From contig QKIB01000012.1 of assembly GCA_003249785.1 (NCBI GenBank), forward strand, positions 1 to 39,469: a stretch of 39,469 nt of DNA, given 5' to 3'. The stretch's first letter is position 1. The number at the start of each line of letters is the position of its first letter. Below the pieces are notes generated by a model, which saw only the letters and a list, made by a program, of their open reading frames with translations, ran no database searches and was not told where the DNA came from. This document shows, piece after piece, positions 17,299 through 24,713 of this stretch. Position numbers and translations under genes: made by a program. The stretch comes from Acholeplasmatales bacterium. Lineage in GTDB: Bacteria > Bacillota_I > Bacilli_A > Acholeplasmatales > Acholeplasmataceae.

Positions 17299-19469
17299 GC
17301 CTGTTCTCCTTTTTGTATGGGTTTGAATTTGAATAGATTTAGACTTAATGCATTCAGCACAACCATAATACTTGAAAATCCCATGCCAATGCCAGCTAAC
17401 GATGGATTAAGCAATCCAGAAGCCGCAAGTGGAATCATGACTATATTATAGGCGAATGCCCAGAAAAAGTTAATATAAATATTTTTCAAGGTTGCCATTG
17501 ATAAGTCGATGGCTTTAATGACAAGACCTAGATCATTGGTCATCAGTGTGACATCAGAAGTGTCAATAGCGATATCACTGCCACTACCGACAGCGAATCC
17601 AACATCTGCCATCTTGAGTGCTGGAGCATCATTGATGCCATCACCAACGAAAGCGACAATATGACCTTGTTTTTGAATCTCATGAATCTTTTCTGCCTTT
17701 TCATGTGGCAGGACTTCACTAAAGATGTGTTCAATGCCAAGCTTTTTAGCAATGTATTGTGCTGTGATATCCTGATCACCTGTAATCATATAAGGTGTAA
17801 TTGATCTTCTTTTGAGTTCAGCAATTACATCTTGGGCTGTATCTTTAATAGGATCTTCGATGGCTATCATATGAATGATCTTTTGATCCATGGCTGTAAA
17901 GAATACAGATTTACCTTGTGAAAGAAAGGTTTGATATGATAGGTCTTTGACTTCAATTTTGAGTTCTTGCATCAATTTGAGTGAACCGACATACACCCAT
18001 TTGCCGTCAATTTTGCCTTTCAAACCTTTACCAATCATGACTTCAAAAGAGGTCACTTCTTTTAAAGGTTCATCGCATGCATCGACAAATGCTTTAGCAA
18101 TTGGATGATTCGAATGTTTTTCTAGGGATGCCGCATAAACAAGTGTGTTTTCATCGCCGATGATATCACTGATTTCTGGCTCACCTGTAGTTAGTGTTCC
18201 AGTTTTATCAAAAGCTATAGCAGTAATCTTATTGGCTACTTCAAAGAACTCTCCCCCCTTATAAAGTATCCCTTCCTTAAAGGCAATGCCACTGCCTACC
18301 GAGATGGATGTTGGTGTTGCAAGTCCCAATGCACAGGGACAAGAAATAACCAAAACAGCAATGCCTGGTGCAAATGCAACCGATAATGCATTGCCGCCAT
18401 GAATGATAAAGACCCATAAGAAGAAAACAACAATGCTGATCATGACAACCACAGGAACAAATAAGGAGGCAACTTTATCAGCAATACGTTGTGCTTTTGG
18501 CTTGATTAGCGCTGTATCCTCAACGGTTTGGATAATGTGCGCGAGCACAGTATCTGATCCGGTTGCGGTGACTTCAATCTCTAGGGTTTCCATCATATTG
18601 AAGGATGATCCAATGACTTGACTACCTTCTTCCTTCAAGGCTGGCATGGGCTCACCTGTAATCATTGCTTCATCGACATAGCTTTTTCCTGACTTGATGA
18701 TGCCATCCAAAGGAATTTTCTCATTGGCAAGTGCTATGATGATGTCCCCTTTCTTGACTTCATCGACAGGAACCATCACTTCTTGTCCATTTTTTCTGAT
18801 GCGTGCTTCTTTAGCACCTAAGCTGATTAAAGCCTGCAAGGCATCAGATGTTCTTTCCTTAACGCGATTTTCGAAATAATTTCCGATCATCACCATCAGG
18901 ATGATGACTGCTGTCGTTTCAAAATAGAGATCAGGCATGCCTGATGCACCCGAAAGTGTATGAGAAATGGTTTGATAAATACTAAAGAGATATGCAGCAC
19001 TCGTTCCCATGACAACCAGTGTATCCATCCCCAGATTCTTACCTTTAATCTGATGATAGCTTGCTTGGAAGAACCTGCGACCTACATAAAATAAGACAGG
19101 TGTAGCGATTGCCCATTGGACATACCCGTTCATTAAAATGGATGGCACATACATATGAATGCCCAAATGGACAAACATGGTCCATAACAATGGGAATGCG
19201 AAAATACCAGCCAAGATCAGATCAATGATATCTCTTTTCTTAGCTTTAAGTAATGCTTCGTTATTGAGAATTGGATAGTATCCAATGGTACGTAAATGAT
19301 TGGCAATAGCATCTGTATCATAGGTGGATTCATCATAGTTGAAAATGACTTTTTTTGAAGTCACGAGGACTTTGGCATCTATTTGATCCATTGGTTCGAA
19401 ATAGGATTCAATTGATTTGGCACATTGTGCACAGGTGATATTGCTGACTTTGATTGTTTTTCTGATCAT
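17295..19469 (-). CDS. copA: Copper-translocating P1B-type ATPase
   Basis: A 724-aa P-type ATPase. There is one N-terminal HMA domain (TCAQC, Cys13 and Cys16), then eight predicted membrane segments. It shows the actuator TGEPMP, the membrane metal-site CPC in VISCPCALGLATP, the phosphorylation motif DKTGTLT and the hinge GDGINDAPAL. CPC with TCxxC argues for Cu(I) or Ag(I) export. A -10 candidate TATAAT is at 19504-19509, with no good -35. No CopY-type box (TACAnnTGTA) or regulator gene is seen nearby, so how copper induces it is unknown. Confidence 0.95.
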   Translation of the reverse strand: MIRKTIKVSNITCAQCAKSIESYFEPMDQIDAKVLVTSKKVIFNYDESTYDTDAIANHLRTIGYYPILNNEALLKAKKRDIIDLILAGIFAFPLLWTMFVHLGIHMYVPSILMNGYVQWAIATPVLFYVGRRFFQASYHQIKGKNLGMDTLVVMGTSAAYLFSIYQTISHTLSGASGMPDLYFETTAVIILMVMIGNYFENRVKERTSDALQALISLGAKEARIRKNGQEVMVPVDEVKKGDIIIALANEKIPLDGIIKSGKSYVDEAMITGEPMPALKEEGSQVIGSSFNMMETLEIEVTATGSDTVLAHIIQTVEDTALIKPKAQRIADKVASLFVPVVVMISIVVFFLWVFIIHGGNALSVAFAPGIAVLVISCPCALGLATPTSISVGSGIAFKEGILYKGGEFFEVANKITAIAFDKTGTLTTGEPEISDIIGDENTLVYAASLEKHSNHPIAKAFVDACDEPLKEVTSFEVMIGKGLKGKIDGKWVYVGSLKLMQELKIEVKDLSYQTFLSQGKSVFFTAMDQKIIHMIAIEDPIKDTAQDVIAELKRRSITPYMITGDQDITAQYIAKKLGIEHIFSEVLPHEKAEKIHEIQKQGHIVAFVGDGINDAPALKMADVGFAVGSGSDIAIDTSDVTLMTNDLGLVIKAIDLSMATLKNIYINFFWAFAYNIVMIPLAASGLLNPSLAGIGMGFSSIMVVLNALSLNLFKFKPIQKGEQA

Positions 19470-19529
19470 GTTGCTTCCCTTCTTGTAGATTCATTTCACC
19501 TTTATTATAATCTTAATTGAAGTCGAAAT

Positions 19530-19553
19530 AAAGAAAAGCACTCATAGAGTGCT
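19530..19553 (-). terminator. Terminator of the first M42 peptidase gene
   Basis: AGCACTC ATA GAGTGCT stem followed on the minus strand by TTTTCTTTA, overlapping the stop codon. Confidence 0.7.
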
Positions 19554-20610
19554 ATGCGTTGATGATTTCGTCAACTGTTTTTTGATTCAATTTTTTGAGT
19601 ACGGCTAAGATGAGTTTCACCGTGTTTTCATAATCTTCATAATGAATGATCGATGTGTGGGTGTGTAGATAACGTGTTGGAATGCAAATTGAGATTCCAG
19701 CAGCGCCTTCATGGGCAAGATGCATATGGCCAGCATCTGTTCTTCCCACATTGATGTACGCTTCCTGATAAGGTATGTTTTCAGACTTTGCTGTTTCGAT
19801 GAATAGATTTCTCAAACCTTGATTGGGTACAAGCCCTAAATCATAGAGTAAGATTTGTGGACCTTTGCCTAAAGATTGTTCAACAGGATCTCCCCCGGGA
19901 ACATCCATGGCTAATCCGGAATCGATAGCAATGGCAATGTCAGGATGTACTGTGTATGCACTTGTTTTTGCACCACGTAATCCCATTTCTTCTTGAACTG
20001 TGAAAGTCCCATAAAGTTGATTTGGTAAATCTTTTGCCTGTTTGAGCACTTCCATGACCACAGCACTACCGATGCGATTATCCCATGCTTTGTTTAAAAG
20101 ATAATTGGGATTGCCTAAAACCATGAACTCTGAATGAGGTGTGATCATCTGACCAGGTTCAACACCTAATTCCATGGCTTCTTTCTTTGAAGTTACACCT
20201 AAGTCAATATACATGGTTTCAATCCCAATGGCTTCCTTGCGCTTATCAGCAGGAATCACATGAGGAGGTTTGACGCCTGTCACACCATGAACGACACCTT
20301 TTTTGGTATGGATATCCCAAACTTGTGCTAGCATGACTTGTGAGAACCATCCGCCAATGGTTTGAAATTTAACAAAACCTTCATTGGTAATCTGGGTAAT
20401 CATGAGACCGACCTCATCCATATGTCCGGCAATCATGACCTTTGGTCCGTTTTGCTTTTTGATACCGATCAATGATCCAAGATTGTCATAAACGATTTCA
20501 TCAACATTTGGTTTGATGGCATTTGCGATAAATCGACTGACCTGTTTTTCATTACCTGGAATGCCAGGAAGTGATGATAGGTCTTTTAAGAGTTTCAAAG
20601 TTTCTTTCAT
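19552..20610 (-). CDS. M42 family metallopeptidase (glutamyl/deblocking aminopeptidase type)
   Basis: A 352-aa cocatalytic metallo-aminopeptidase that forms large tetrahedral or dodecameric shells in the cytosol and trims peptides. Metal and catalytic residues are visible: AGHMDEVG (His63, Asp65), NKAWDNRIG, TVQEEMGLRGA (catalytic Glu pair), AIDSG and RYLHTHTS (last His ligand). The start has GGGG upstream and an extended -10 promoter at 20638-20646. A second M42 gene of identical length (32183-33241) is in the window; the two differ clearly in sequence, so they are old paralogs. Confidence 0.95.
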   Translation of the reverse strand: MKETLKLLKDLSSLPGIPGNEKQVSRFIANAIKPNVDEIVYDNLGSLIGIKKQNGPKVMIAGHMDEVGLMITQITNEGFVKFQTIGGWFSQVMLAQVWDIHTKKGVVHGVTGVKPPHVIPADKRKEAIGIETMYIDLGVTSKKEAMELGVEPGQMITPHSEFMVLGNPNYLLNKAWDNRIGSAVVMEVLKQAKDLPNQLYGTFTVQEEMGLRGAKTSAYTVHPDIAIAIDSGLAMDVPGGDPVEQSLGKGPQILLYDLGLVPNQGLRNLFIETAKSENIPYQEAYINVGRTDAGHMHLAHEGAAGISICIPTRYLHTHTSIIHYEDYENTVKLILAVLKKLNQKTVDEIINA

Positions 20611-20637
20611 AGGTTTGTCCCCAATTCACTAGAGAAG

Positions 20638-20646
20638 ATTATAACA
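20638..20646 (-). promoter_or_regulatory. Extended -10 promoter of the M42 peptidase gene
   Basis: TGTTATAAT on the minus strand about 28 nt before the start codon. It lies after the 3' end of the RNA candidate, so the peptidase does not need that RNA's promoter. Confidence 0.5.
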
Positions 20647-20659
20647 TAAATTTTGGCAT

Positions 20660-20810
20660 AATAAAAGCCTAGAAAGCTGTGAGAACGAAATAGTTCAGGG
20701 GGGTGTTAACTTTTCGATGTATCGGGATTCCAATTGCTTGGCTTTCACACCCACATCGTTTTAACTCCCAAAATAAGATTTTGGGTTCCACGGCTGCTCC
20801 CTAGGTTCAC
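20660..20810 (-). ncRNA. Structured small RNA candidate, family not recognised
   Basis: About 150 nt, with no ORF, between two minus-strand genes. It has its own promoter (TTGACA-17-TAAATT at 20815-20843). Its closing helix P1 pairs CCUAGGGAGC (20796-20805) with GCUUUCUAGG (20668-20677), 10 bp with two G-U pairs that would be A-C mismatches on the other strand, so the minus strand is the RNA. P1 is followed by a U-rich tail (CUUUUAUUAU). Inside are the hairpin CCCAAAAU-cuu-AUUUUGGG, a long arm (GUUAA/UUAAC and CGAUGU/ACAUCG) capped by CCAA-GCAA-UUGG with a GNRA-type loop, and a small GAAC-uauuuc-GUUC hairpin. GGGUGU could pair with ACACCC as a pseudoknot. No SRP, tmRNA, RNase P or riboswitch signature was found; 6S RNA is the first class to test. 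Confidence 0.65.
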
Positions 20811-20814
20811 CTTC

Positions 20815-20843
20815 AATTTATCACTAAATGGCATCTTTGTCAA
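20815..20843 (-). promoter_or_regulatory. Promoter of the small RNA candidate
   Basis: Minus strand TTGACA (20838-20843), 17-bp spacer, TAAATT (20815-20820). It sits immediately after the terminator of the upstream gene, and transcription would begin near 20808-20810. Confidence 0.65.
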
Positions 20844-20844
20844 G

Positions 20845-20875
20845 AAATAAAAGCGCTTACTTTGAAATAAGCGCC
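20845..20875 (-). terminator. Terminator of the 485-aa membrane protein gene
   Basis: GCGCTTA/TAAGCGC stem with an 8-nt loop followed on the minus strand by TTTTATTTC. A second inverted repeat, TATCTTAT/ATAAGATA (20892-20910), lies between it and the stop codon. Confidence 0.75.
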
Positions 20876-20920
20876 AAATTTCACATAATTGTATCTTATT
20901 ATATAAGATATGTTAGAAAA

Positions 20921-22378
20921 TTAATAATAAACAGTAATTCTTACGAATTTGCCATGATGCACCAAGAGTGCCAGCAAAACTTCTCGTATTTTAGATTCAA
21001 TCATATAATCGACATTGACTGAAGGAATATCAATTCTAACCGTCAGATAATCAACATCACTCAAGTCATCGAGTTCAGTGACCGGGAATTCTTCGCTGAA
21101 TGCTTCAAGTTCTTCTTCCAGTTCAAAGTAGACAATTATGCTGATAATAATCTTGGTTTTGATTTCGAGTTCTTTCAGCAATCCTGCTAAACTCTGAGCT
21201 CTAGCGATGATATAGTTTGGACGGTGGAAAAATGTGGTTTCATAAATTTCTTTGTTTGGATCATCCTCAAGATTCATCATGATGCGTGTCTTGAATTTCG
21301 CTTCAAGGAACGCATGGAATTTATGTGCTCTTTTCTCCTGCTTTTCATGAAAATCCGCATAGAGGAAAATGGTATCGTCCTTATAGGCATATGCAGTGAT
21401 AATGAAATGAAAATAATTGGCATATATCAGGATATCATTAAAGTTGTTTTGAAATTGTTTCAGACTGGTCTTGATTTGATATTTAGAACATTTGATAAAT
21501 GTTTCATTATAGACAAGTGGTTCAAATAACGCATTGGCAAAGACTTCCATCTGAGAATCAACATCATAATAATGGTAAGCATCGTATGCCACACGTTGAT
21601 AATATTTAACGATTTCTACAACGGAGACTACAATGAATAGCACGACAAGTGATCCTGCAAAACTGTATTTGATTGCATTCGGGAACGTCGAAATCAAAAA
21701 CAGATAAATAACTGGAGGAAATAATGAAACCACCAATAATCTAAAGGTTGAAGTAAATCCCTTCTTGAACATGAAAAAGGCCATGACGAAAATAATGGTG
21801 ATGATGTAAAAGATGAAGAAATGAATCCAGTTGAACTGGTCTAGGGTATTCGCTATTTGATTGACACTCAAAATGAATAAGAATATCCCTAAAGAAAACA
21901 ATAGAACGGTTGAGAGCTGTCTTAACTGTAAATACCATTTTTTTGTATAAAGTTTTCTTGCCTGAGGTAAGTGATAGAAATTTTTCATTTCTTTCTGATA
22001 ATTGAAAAATGGCCAATAAGATCCTCGAACAGAAAAGCGGATAGGCAGAACATCCTCATCCTTCAGATGAGACTCAAGATAATTCTCAAAGGAAGACAAA
22101 GGATTCAAAACCACCAAGAGTGTTCCGATGATGACAATTGGTAAATGATAAGGGTCTTCGAGTAAAAATAGGAAAATCGTCGTCAAAATCCCATATATCA
22201 TATAGACAATCAGCTTTGGTACGCCACCAAAGACATAGACCCCAACATAGACCAAAGCAACGATTGCTGACAACATAAAAATACCTTGACCTCGTAGATT
22301 GAGTAATATCAAAGCAATCGGTAGTAAAATCAAGATTAATATGGTTAATGATCCAGCGATAACGATCCGTCTTTTCAT
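20921..22378 (-). CDS. Large membrane protein of unknown function
   Basis: A 485-aa protein with an N-terminal block of helices (about residues 8-85, three or four segments), a loop of about 70 residues, a second block of four segments (about 155-285), and a soluble C-terminal domain of about 200 residues rich in aromatic and acidic residues (FELEEELEAFSEEFPVTELD). No family is recognised. The ORF-track start at 22399 is set back to the ATG at 22378: a TATAAT at 22398-22403 covers the upstream ATG, and GGGGG lies 8 nt before the chosen one. It is transcribed alone after the rplT terminator and ends in its own terminator before the small RNA. Confidence 0.75.
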   Translation of the reverse strand: MKRRIVIAGSLTILILILLPIALILLNLRGQGIFMLSAIVALVYVGVYVFGGVPKLIVYMIYGILTTIFLFLLEDPYHLPIVIIGTLLVVLNPLSSFENYLESHLKDEDVLPIRFSVRGSYWPFFNYQKEMKNFYHLPQARKLYTKKWYLQLRQLSTVLLFSLGIFLFILSVNQIANTLDQFNWIHFFIFYIITIIFVMAFFMFKKGFTSTFRLLVVSLFPPVIYLFLISTFPNAIKYSFAGSLVVLFIVVSVVEIVKYYQRVAYDAYHYYDVDSQMEVFANALFEPLVYNETFIKCSKYQIKTSLKQFQNNFNDILIYANYFHFIITAYAYKDDTIFLYADFHEKQEKRAHKFHAFLEAKFKTRIMMNLEDDPNKEIYETTFFHRPNYIIARAQSLAGLLKELEIKTKIIISIIVYFELEEELEAFSEEFPVTELDDLSDVDYLTVRIDIPSVNVDYMIESKIREVLLALLVHHGKFVRITVYY

Positions 22379-22402
22379 AGGATAACCCCCATCTCTCATT
22401 AT

Positions 22403-22430
22403 ACAAAAAAAGAGTGGAATATTCCACCCT
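22403..22430 (-). terminator. Terminator of the infC-rpmI-rplT operon
   Basis: AGGGTGGAAT/ATTCCACTCT perfect 10-bp stem (one G-U) followed on the minus strand by seven Ts, about 10 nt after the rplT stop. Confidence 0.85.
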
Positions 22431-22437
22431 TATGATA

Positions 22438-23070
22438 TTACTTTAATTCAGATAATGCTTTAACAAGATCAGCTTTCAACATGGTTGAATAGCCTTCAAT
22501 GTTTTTTTCAGCAGCCAAAGCTTTAAGATCTTTGACAAGCATTTTTGAATAATCAACAACTTCGACATTGACTTCAACTTTTGCTGGTGTTTCTTTTTTG
22601 ACTTCAACATCAACTTTAGCAATTGTTTCTTTCTTGACTTCAGTCTTGCTTGATTTCGCAGAAACAACTTTCTTTTCAGTCTTTGGAGTTGCTGCTGTGA
22701 CCTTTGGCAAATTGCCGTTCAGCGCATTTTGAGCAAGTGTGCAATATGCGGTGAAATCTTCGGGTTGGAAAACAGCAATGTCAGCAAGCATCTTTCTGTT
22801 CACTTCAACATGAGCAAGCGATAAACCATGGATCAATGTTGAATACTTCATACCGTTTAATTTTGCAGCTGCATTGATACGTGTAATCCAAAGTTTTCTG
22901 AATTGTCTTTTCTTCTGCTTGCGATCACGATACGCATACGCGAGTGAACGCATCACTTGTTCATGTGCAGTACGATATAATGTTCTCTTGGAACCGAAAT
23001 AGCCTTTGGCTAACTTTAAAATCTTTTTACGGCGTTGTCTAGTTGTATATCCGCCTTTTACTCTTGGCAT
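22438..23070 (-). CDS. rplT: 50S ribosomal protein L20 with C-terminal Rho-N/SAP-like extension
   Basis: 210 aa, against about 118 for a normal L20. Residues 1-118 are a standard L20 ([20 protein letters not shown] at the start, then KYSTLIHGL), which binds 23S rRNA early in assembly. Residues about 120-170 are a low-complexity linker of Lys, Thr, Glu and Val. Residues 173-210 ([20 protein letters not shown], then [16 protein letters not shown]) match the helix-extended-helix pattern of Rho N-terminal/SAP motifs, which bind nucleic acid. The gene follows rpmI by 17 nt with GGAGG. L20 is the usual autoregulator of this operon through the infC leader. Confidence 0.95.
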   Translation of the reverse strand: MPRVKGGYTTRQRRKKILKLAKGYFGSKRTLYRTAHEQVMRSLAYAYRDRKQKKRQFRKLWITRINAAAKLNGMKYSTLIHGLSLAHVEVNRKMLADIAVFQPEDFTAYCTLAQNALNGNLPKVTAATPKTEKKVVSAKSSKTEVKKETIAKVDVEVKKETPAKVEVNVEVVDYSKMLVKDLKALAAEKNIEGYSTMLKADLVKALSELK

Positions 23071-23087
23071 TGTTTAATTTCCTCCTA

Positions 23088-23288
23088 TTATAACATGTTA
23101 GAAATAAGAGATTTAATGCGTTTAGCGTCAGATGGATGAACTTGTGCTTCGCCTCTTAATTGTCTATTTTGTTTTGTTGTTTTTGATGCAGCTAAGTGAT
23201 TCTTGTAAGCATGACCGCGCATGAGCTTACCAGTACCTGTGACTTTGATTCTTTTCTTCAAGCCACTGTGTGTCTTTTGTTTTGGCAT
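23088..23288 (-). CDS. rpmI: 50S ribosomal protein L35
   Basis: A 66-aa L35: MPKQKTHSGLKKRIKVTGTG, then KLMRGHAYKNHLAASKTTKQ, all highly conserved in the family. The ORF-track entry begins 16 codons earlier; the ATG at 23288 begins with the invariant MPKQKTHS and has AAGGAAGG at good spacing. Central gene of infC-rpmI-rplT. Structural component of the large subunit near the L15/L20 region. Confidence 0.97.
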   Translation of the reverse strand: MPKQKTHSGLKKRIKVTGTGKLMRGHAYKNHLAASKTTKQNRQLRGEAQVHPSDAKRIKSLISNML

Positions 23289-23307
23289 GATTGTAACCTT
23301 CCTTTTT

Positions 23308-23835
23308 TTATGTTGTGATTGGTGCAATAATTGCAATGAGACTTCTGCCGTCCATTTTGGGTCTTAGTTCAACCGTACCCTTTGATCCAACAGCCTCAAT
23401 AAAGTTGAGCATAACTTGTCGTCCGACATCACTATGCGTGATCATTCTACCGTAGAAACGTATAGATAGTTTGACCTTGTCGCCTTTTTCTAAAAATTTA
23501 ATCGCATGCTTCAGCTTTGTTTCGAGATCATGTTTGTCGATTGTTGGACTCAAACGAATTTCCTTGATTTCAACGATATGTTGATTCTTCTTGATTTCTC
23601 TTAACTTCTTTTGTTGTTCATAGCGATACTTAGAGTAATCCATAAGCTTGGCAACCATAGGTTTTGAATCAGGTGATACAACAACGAGATCCAATTCTTT
23701 CTGTGTTGCAATTGCCATCGCTTCGCGACGAGAGATAACACCGATCTTCCCACCATTTTCATCAATGACAAGCAGTTCGCCATTGGGAATGGTTTCATTG
23801 ACTAGATCAGTATTCCTTTTCTGATTTTGTTTAAT
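23308..23835 (-). CDS. infC: Translation initiation factor IF-3, with AUU start codon
   Basis: A 175-aa IF-3 that binds the 30S subunit and checks initiator tRNA and start codon. The N-domain has NTDLVNETIPNGELLVIDEN and the C-domain KEIRLSPTIDKHDLETKL, ending GRSLIAIIAP. No ATG lies at a proper place: GGAGGTGG is 8 nt from ATT at 23833-23835, in frame with KQNQKRNTDL. The ATG at 23850 lies before that ribosome site, and the track start at 23973 lies inside the leader. AUU is the well-known autoregulatory start of infC in many bacteria. Confidence 0.93.
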   Translation of the reverse strand: MKQNQKRNTDLVNETIPNGELLVIDENGGKIGVISRREAMAIATQKELDLVVVSPDSKPMVAKLMDYSKYRYEQQKKLREIKKNQHIVEIKEIRLSPTIDKHDLETKLKHAIKFLEKGDKVKLSIRFYGRMITHSDVGRQVMLNFIEAVGSKGTVELRPKMDGRSLIAIIAPITT

Positions 23836-23986
23836 GCAGTCCACCTCCATTTCCTGTATTTTTGAAAAGAAAAAGTGCGTACATATTGTACCCACTTGTA
23901 ACGTCAATTGATTGAACGTGACTGTTTGCCTATGAACTGTTCCATCAGGCGAGAGGGTACCTCTTCTTTTCACTCATATTTCATAC
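23836..23986 (-). promoter_or_regulatory. infC leader with attenuator, L20-leader-like
   Basis: An untranslated leader of about 150 nt. A Rho-independent terminator (see 23862-23897) sits close to the gene. Upstream, AGAGG-TAC-CCTCT forms a hairpin whose GTACCC (23955-23960) is exactly complementary to GGGTAC (23888-23893) in the 5' arm of the terminator, giving a plausible antiterminator. The arrangement is like the L20-controlled infC leader of low-GC Gram-positives (established family behaviour). The specific pairing is my reading. Confidence 0.65.
23862..23897 (-). terminator. Attenuator terminator in the infC leader
   Basis: Minus strand AAGTG-G-GTAC-aatat-GTAC-G-CACTT, a stem with one G-G mismatch, followed by TTTTTCTTTTC, located 27 nt upstream of the infC start. 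Confidence 0.7.
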
Positions 23987-23992
23987 ATGTAG

Positions 23993-24020
23993 ATTATACC
24001 ATTTCTTTCTTGATTGTCAA
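23993..24020 (-). promoter_or_regulatory. Strong promoter of infC-rpmI-rplT
   Basis: Minus strand TTGACA (24015-24020), 16-bp spacer, TATAAT (23993-23998) with TGG in front (extended -10). Confidence 0.8.
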
Positions 24021-24032
24021 GCAAATAAACAA

Positions 24033-24713
24033 TTAAATTGCTTCATCAAGCATTTTAAGAACGATAAGTATGAATCCTAGACAAATATAACATACTTTAT
24101 AGAGATATGCAAGAGAAAATGCGGAAAAATAGGAAACGTTTACTGGCCAGATAACCAACCATATGAGTGATGGGTGATCTTCAGCGGCCATTGTGTATAC
24201 CATATAAAAAATTGCAAAAAGAATGGATAACGTCTTATGCTTATCCCGCACGAACAATAGGACAAAAATCATCACCATGATGCCATCTAAGTATAGATTT
24301 CCAAAATAATACAGTTGCTGAAAATCATAGGTGTAATAGGCAGTCATGACCCAAGGCACGATTTCATAAAGCATAAAGAATACAGCATACAACCAAAAAA
24401 GCACCATGCTATAAAATACAATTTTATAACCTGTGATTTTGAGACGACCAAAATAACTAAGTAGTGGCTTTAAATGGCTTTGATCATGATCCATAACGAA
24501 TAACACCACGAAAAATGGAGAGATCATGCTAAACATCTTCCCCATCATTTCATGATAATATCGAGTGTTTTCATTTCTGTAAAGAAGTTGTTGATAAACA
24601 GGTTCTTCTGTTTGTGTGAGTCCAATCATCAGTCCAATCAAAACAATGATTGCAATGATCATGATGAAACGTTTTTTCGAATAAAACAAATGAATATAAA
24701 GATACTTGATCAT
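24033..24713 (-). CDS. ABC-type membrane protein (probable permease partner)
   Basis: A 226-aa hydrophobic protein with about six predicted membrane segments (for example FIMIIAIIVLIGLMIGL near residue 20, and FFVVLFVMDHDQS, YSMVLFWLYAVFFMLYEIV further on). Sequence does not assign a substrate family. Its start codon overlaps the stop of the frameshift-corrected ABC ATPase gene as ATGA, so the ATPase is its expected partner. It is the last gene of the four-gene cluster; no clear terminator is seen between it and the infC promoter. Confidence 0.7.
   Translation of the reverse strand: MIKYLYIHLFYSKKRFIMIIAIIVLIGLMIGLTQTEEPVYQQLLYRNENTRYYHEMMGKMFSMISPFFVVLFVMDHDQSHLKPLLSYFGRLKITGYKIVFYSMVLFWLYAVFFMLYEIVPWVMTAYYTYDFQQLYYFGNLYLDGIMVMIFVLLFVRDKHKTLSILFAIFYMVYTMAAEDHPSLIWLVIWPVNVSYFSAFSLAYLYKVCYICLGFILIVLKMLDEAI

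Noticed and set aside
20660-20810. Plus-strand reading of the RNA candidate, or a riboswitch for the M42 gene
   Set aside because: The plus strand would turn two G-U pairs of the closing helix into A-C mismatches, lacks a U-tail and has no promoter. The M42 gene has its own extended -10 promoter after the RNA.
20660-20810. SRP RNA, because of GGAGCAGCC near the 5' end
   Set aside because: The GGAA-tetraloop and asymmetric-loop context of SRP domain IV is missing, and the rest of the fold is different.
22476-22667. 63-aa ORF within the rplT extension
   Set aside because: A shadow frame of the Lys/Glu-rich L20 tail, with no ribosome site.
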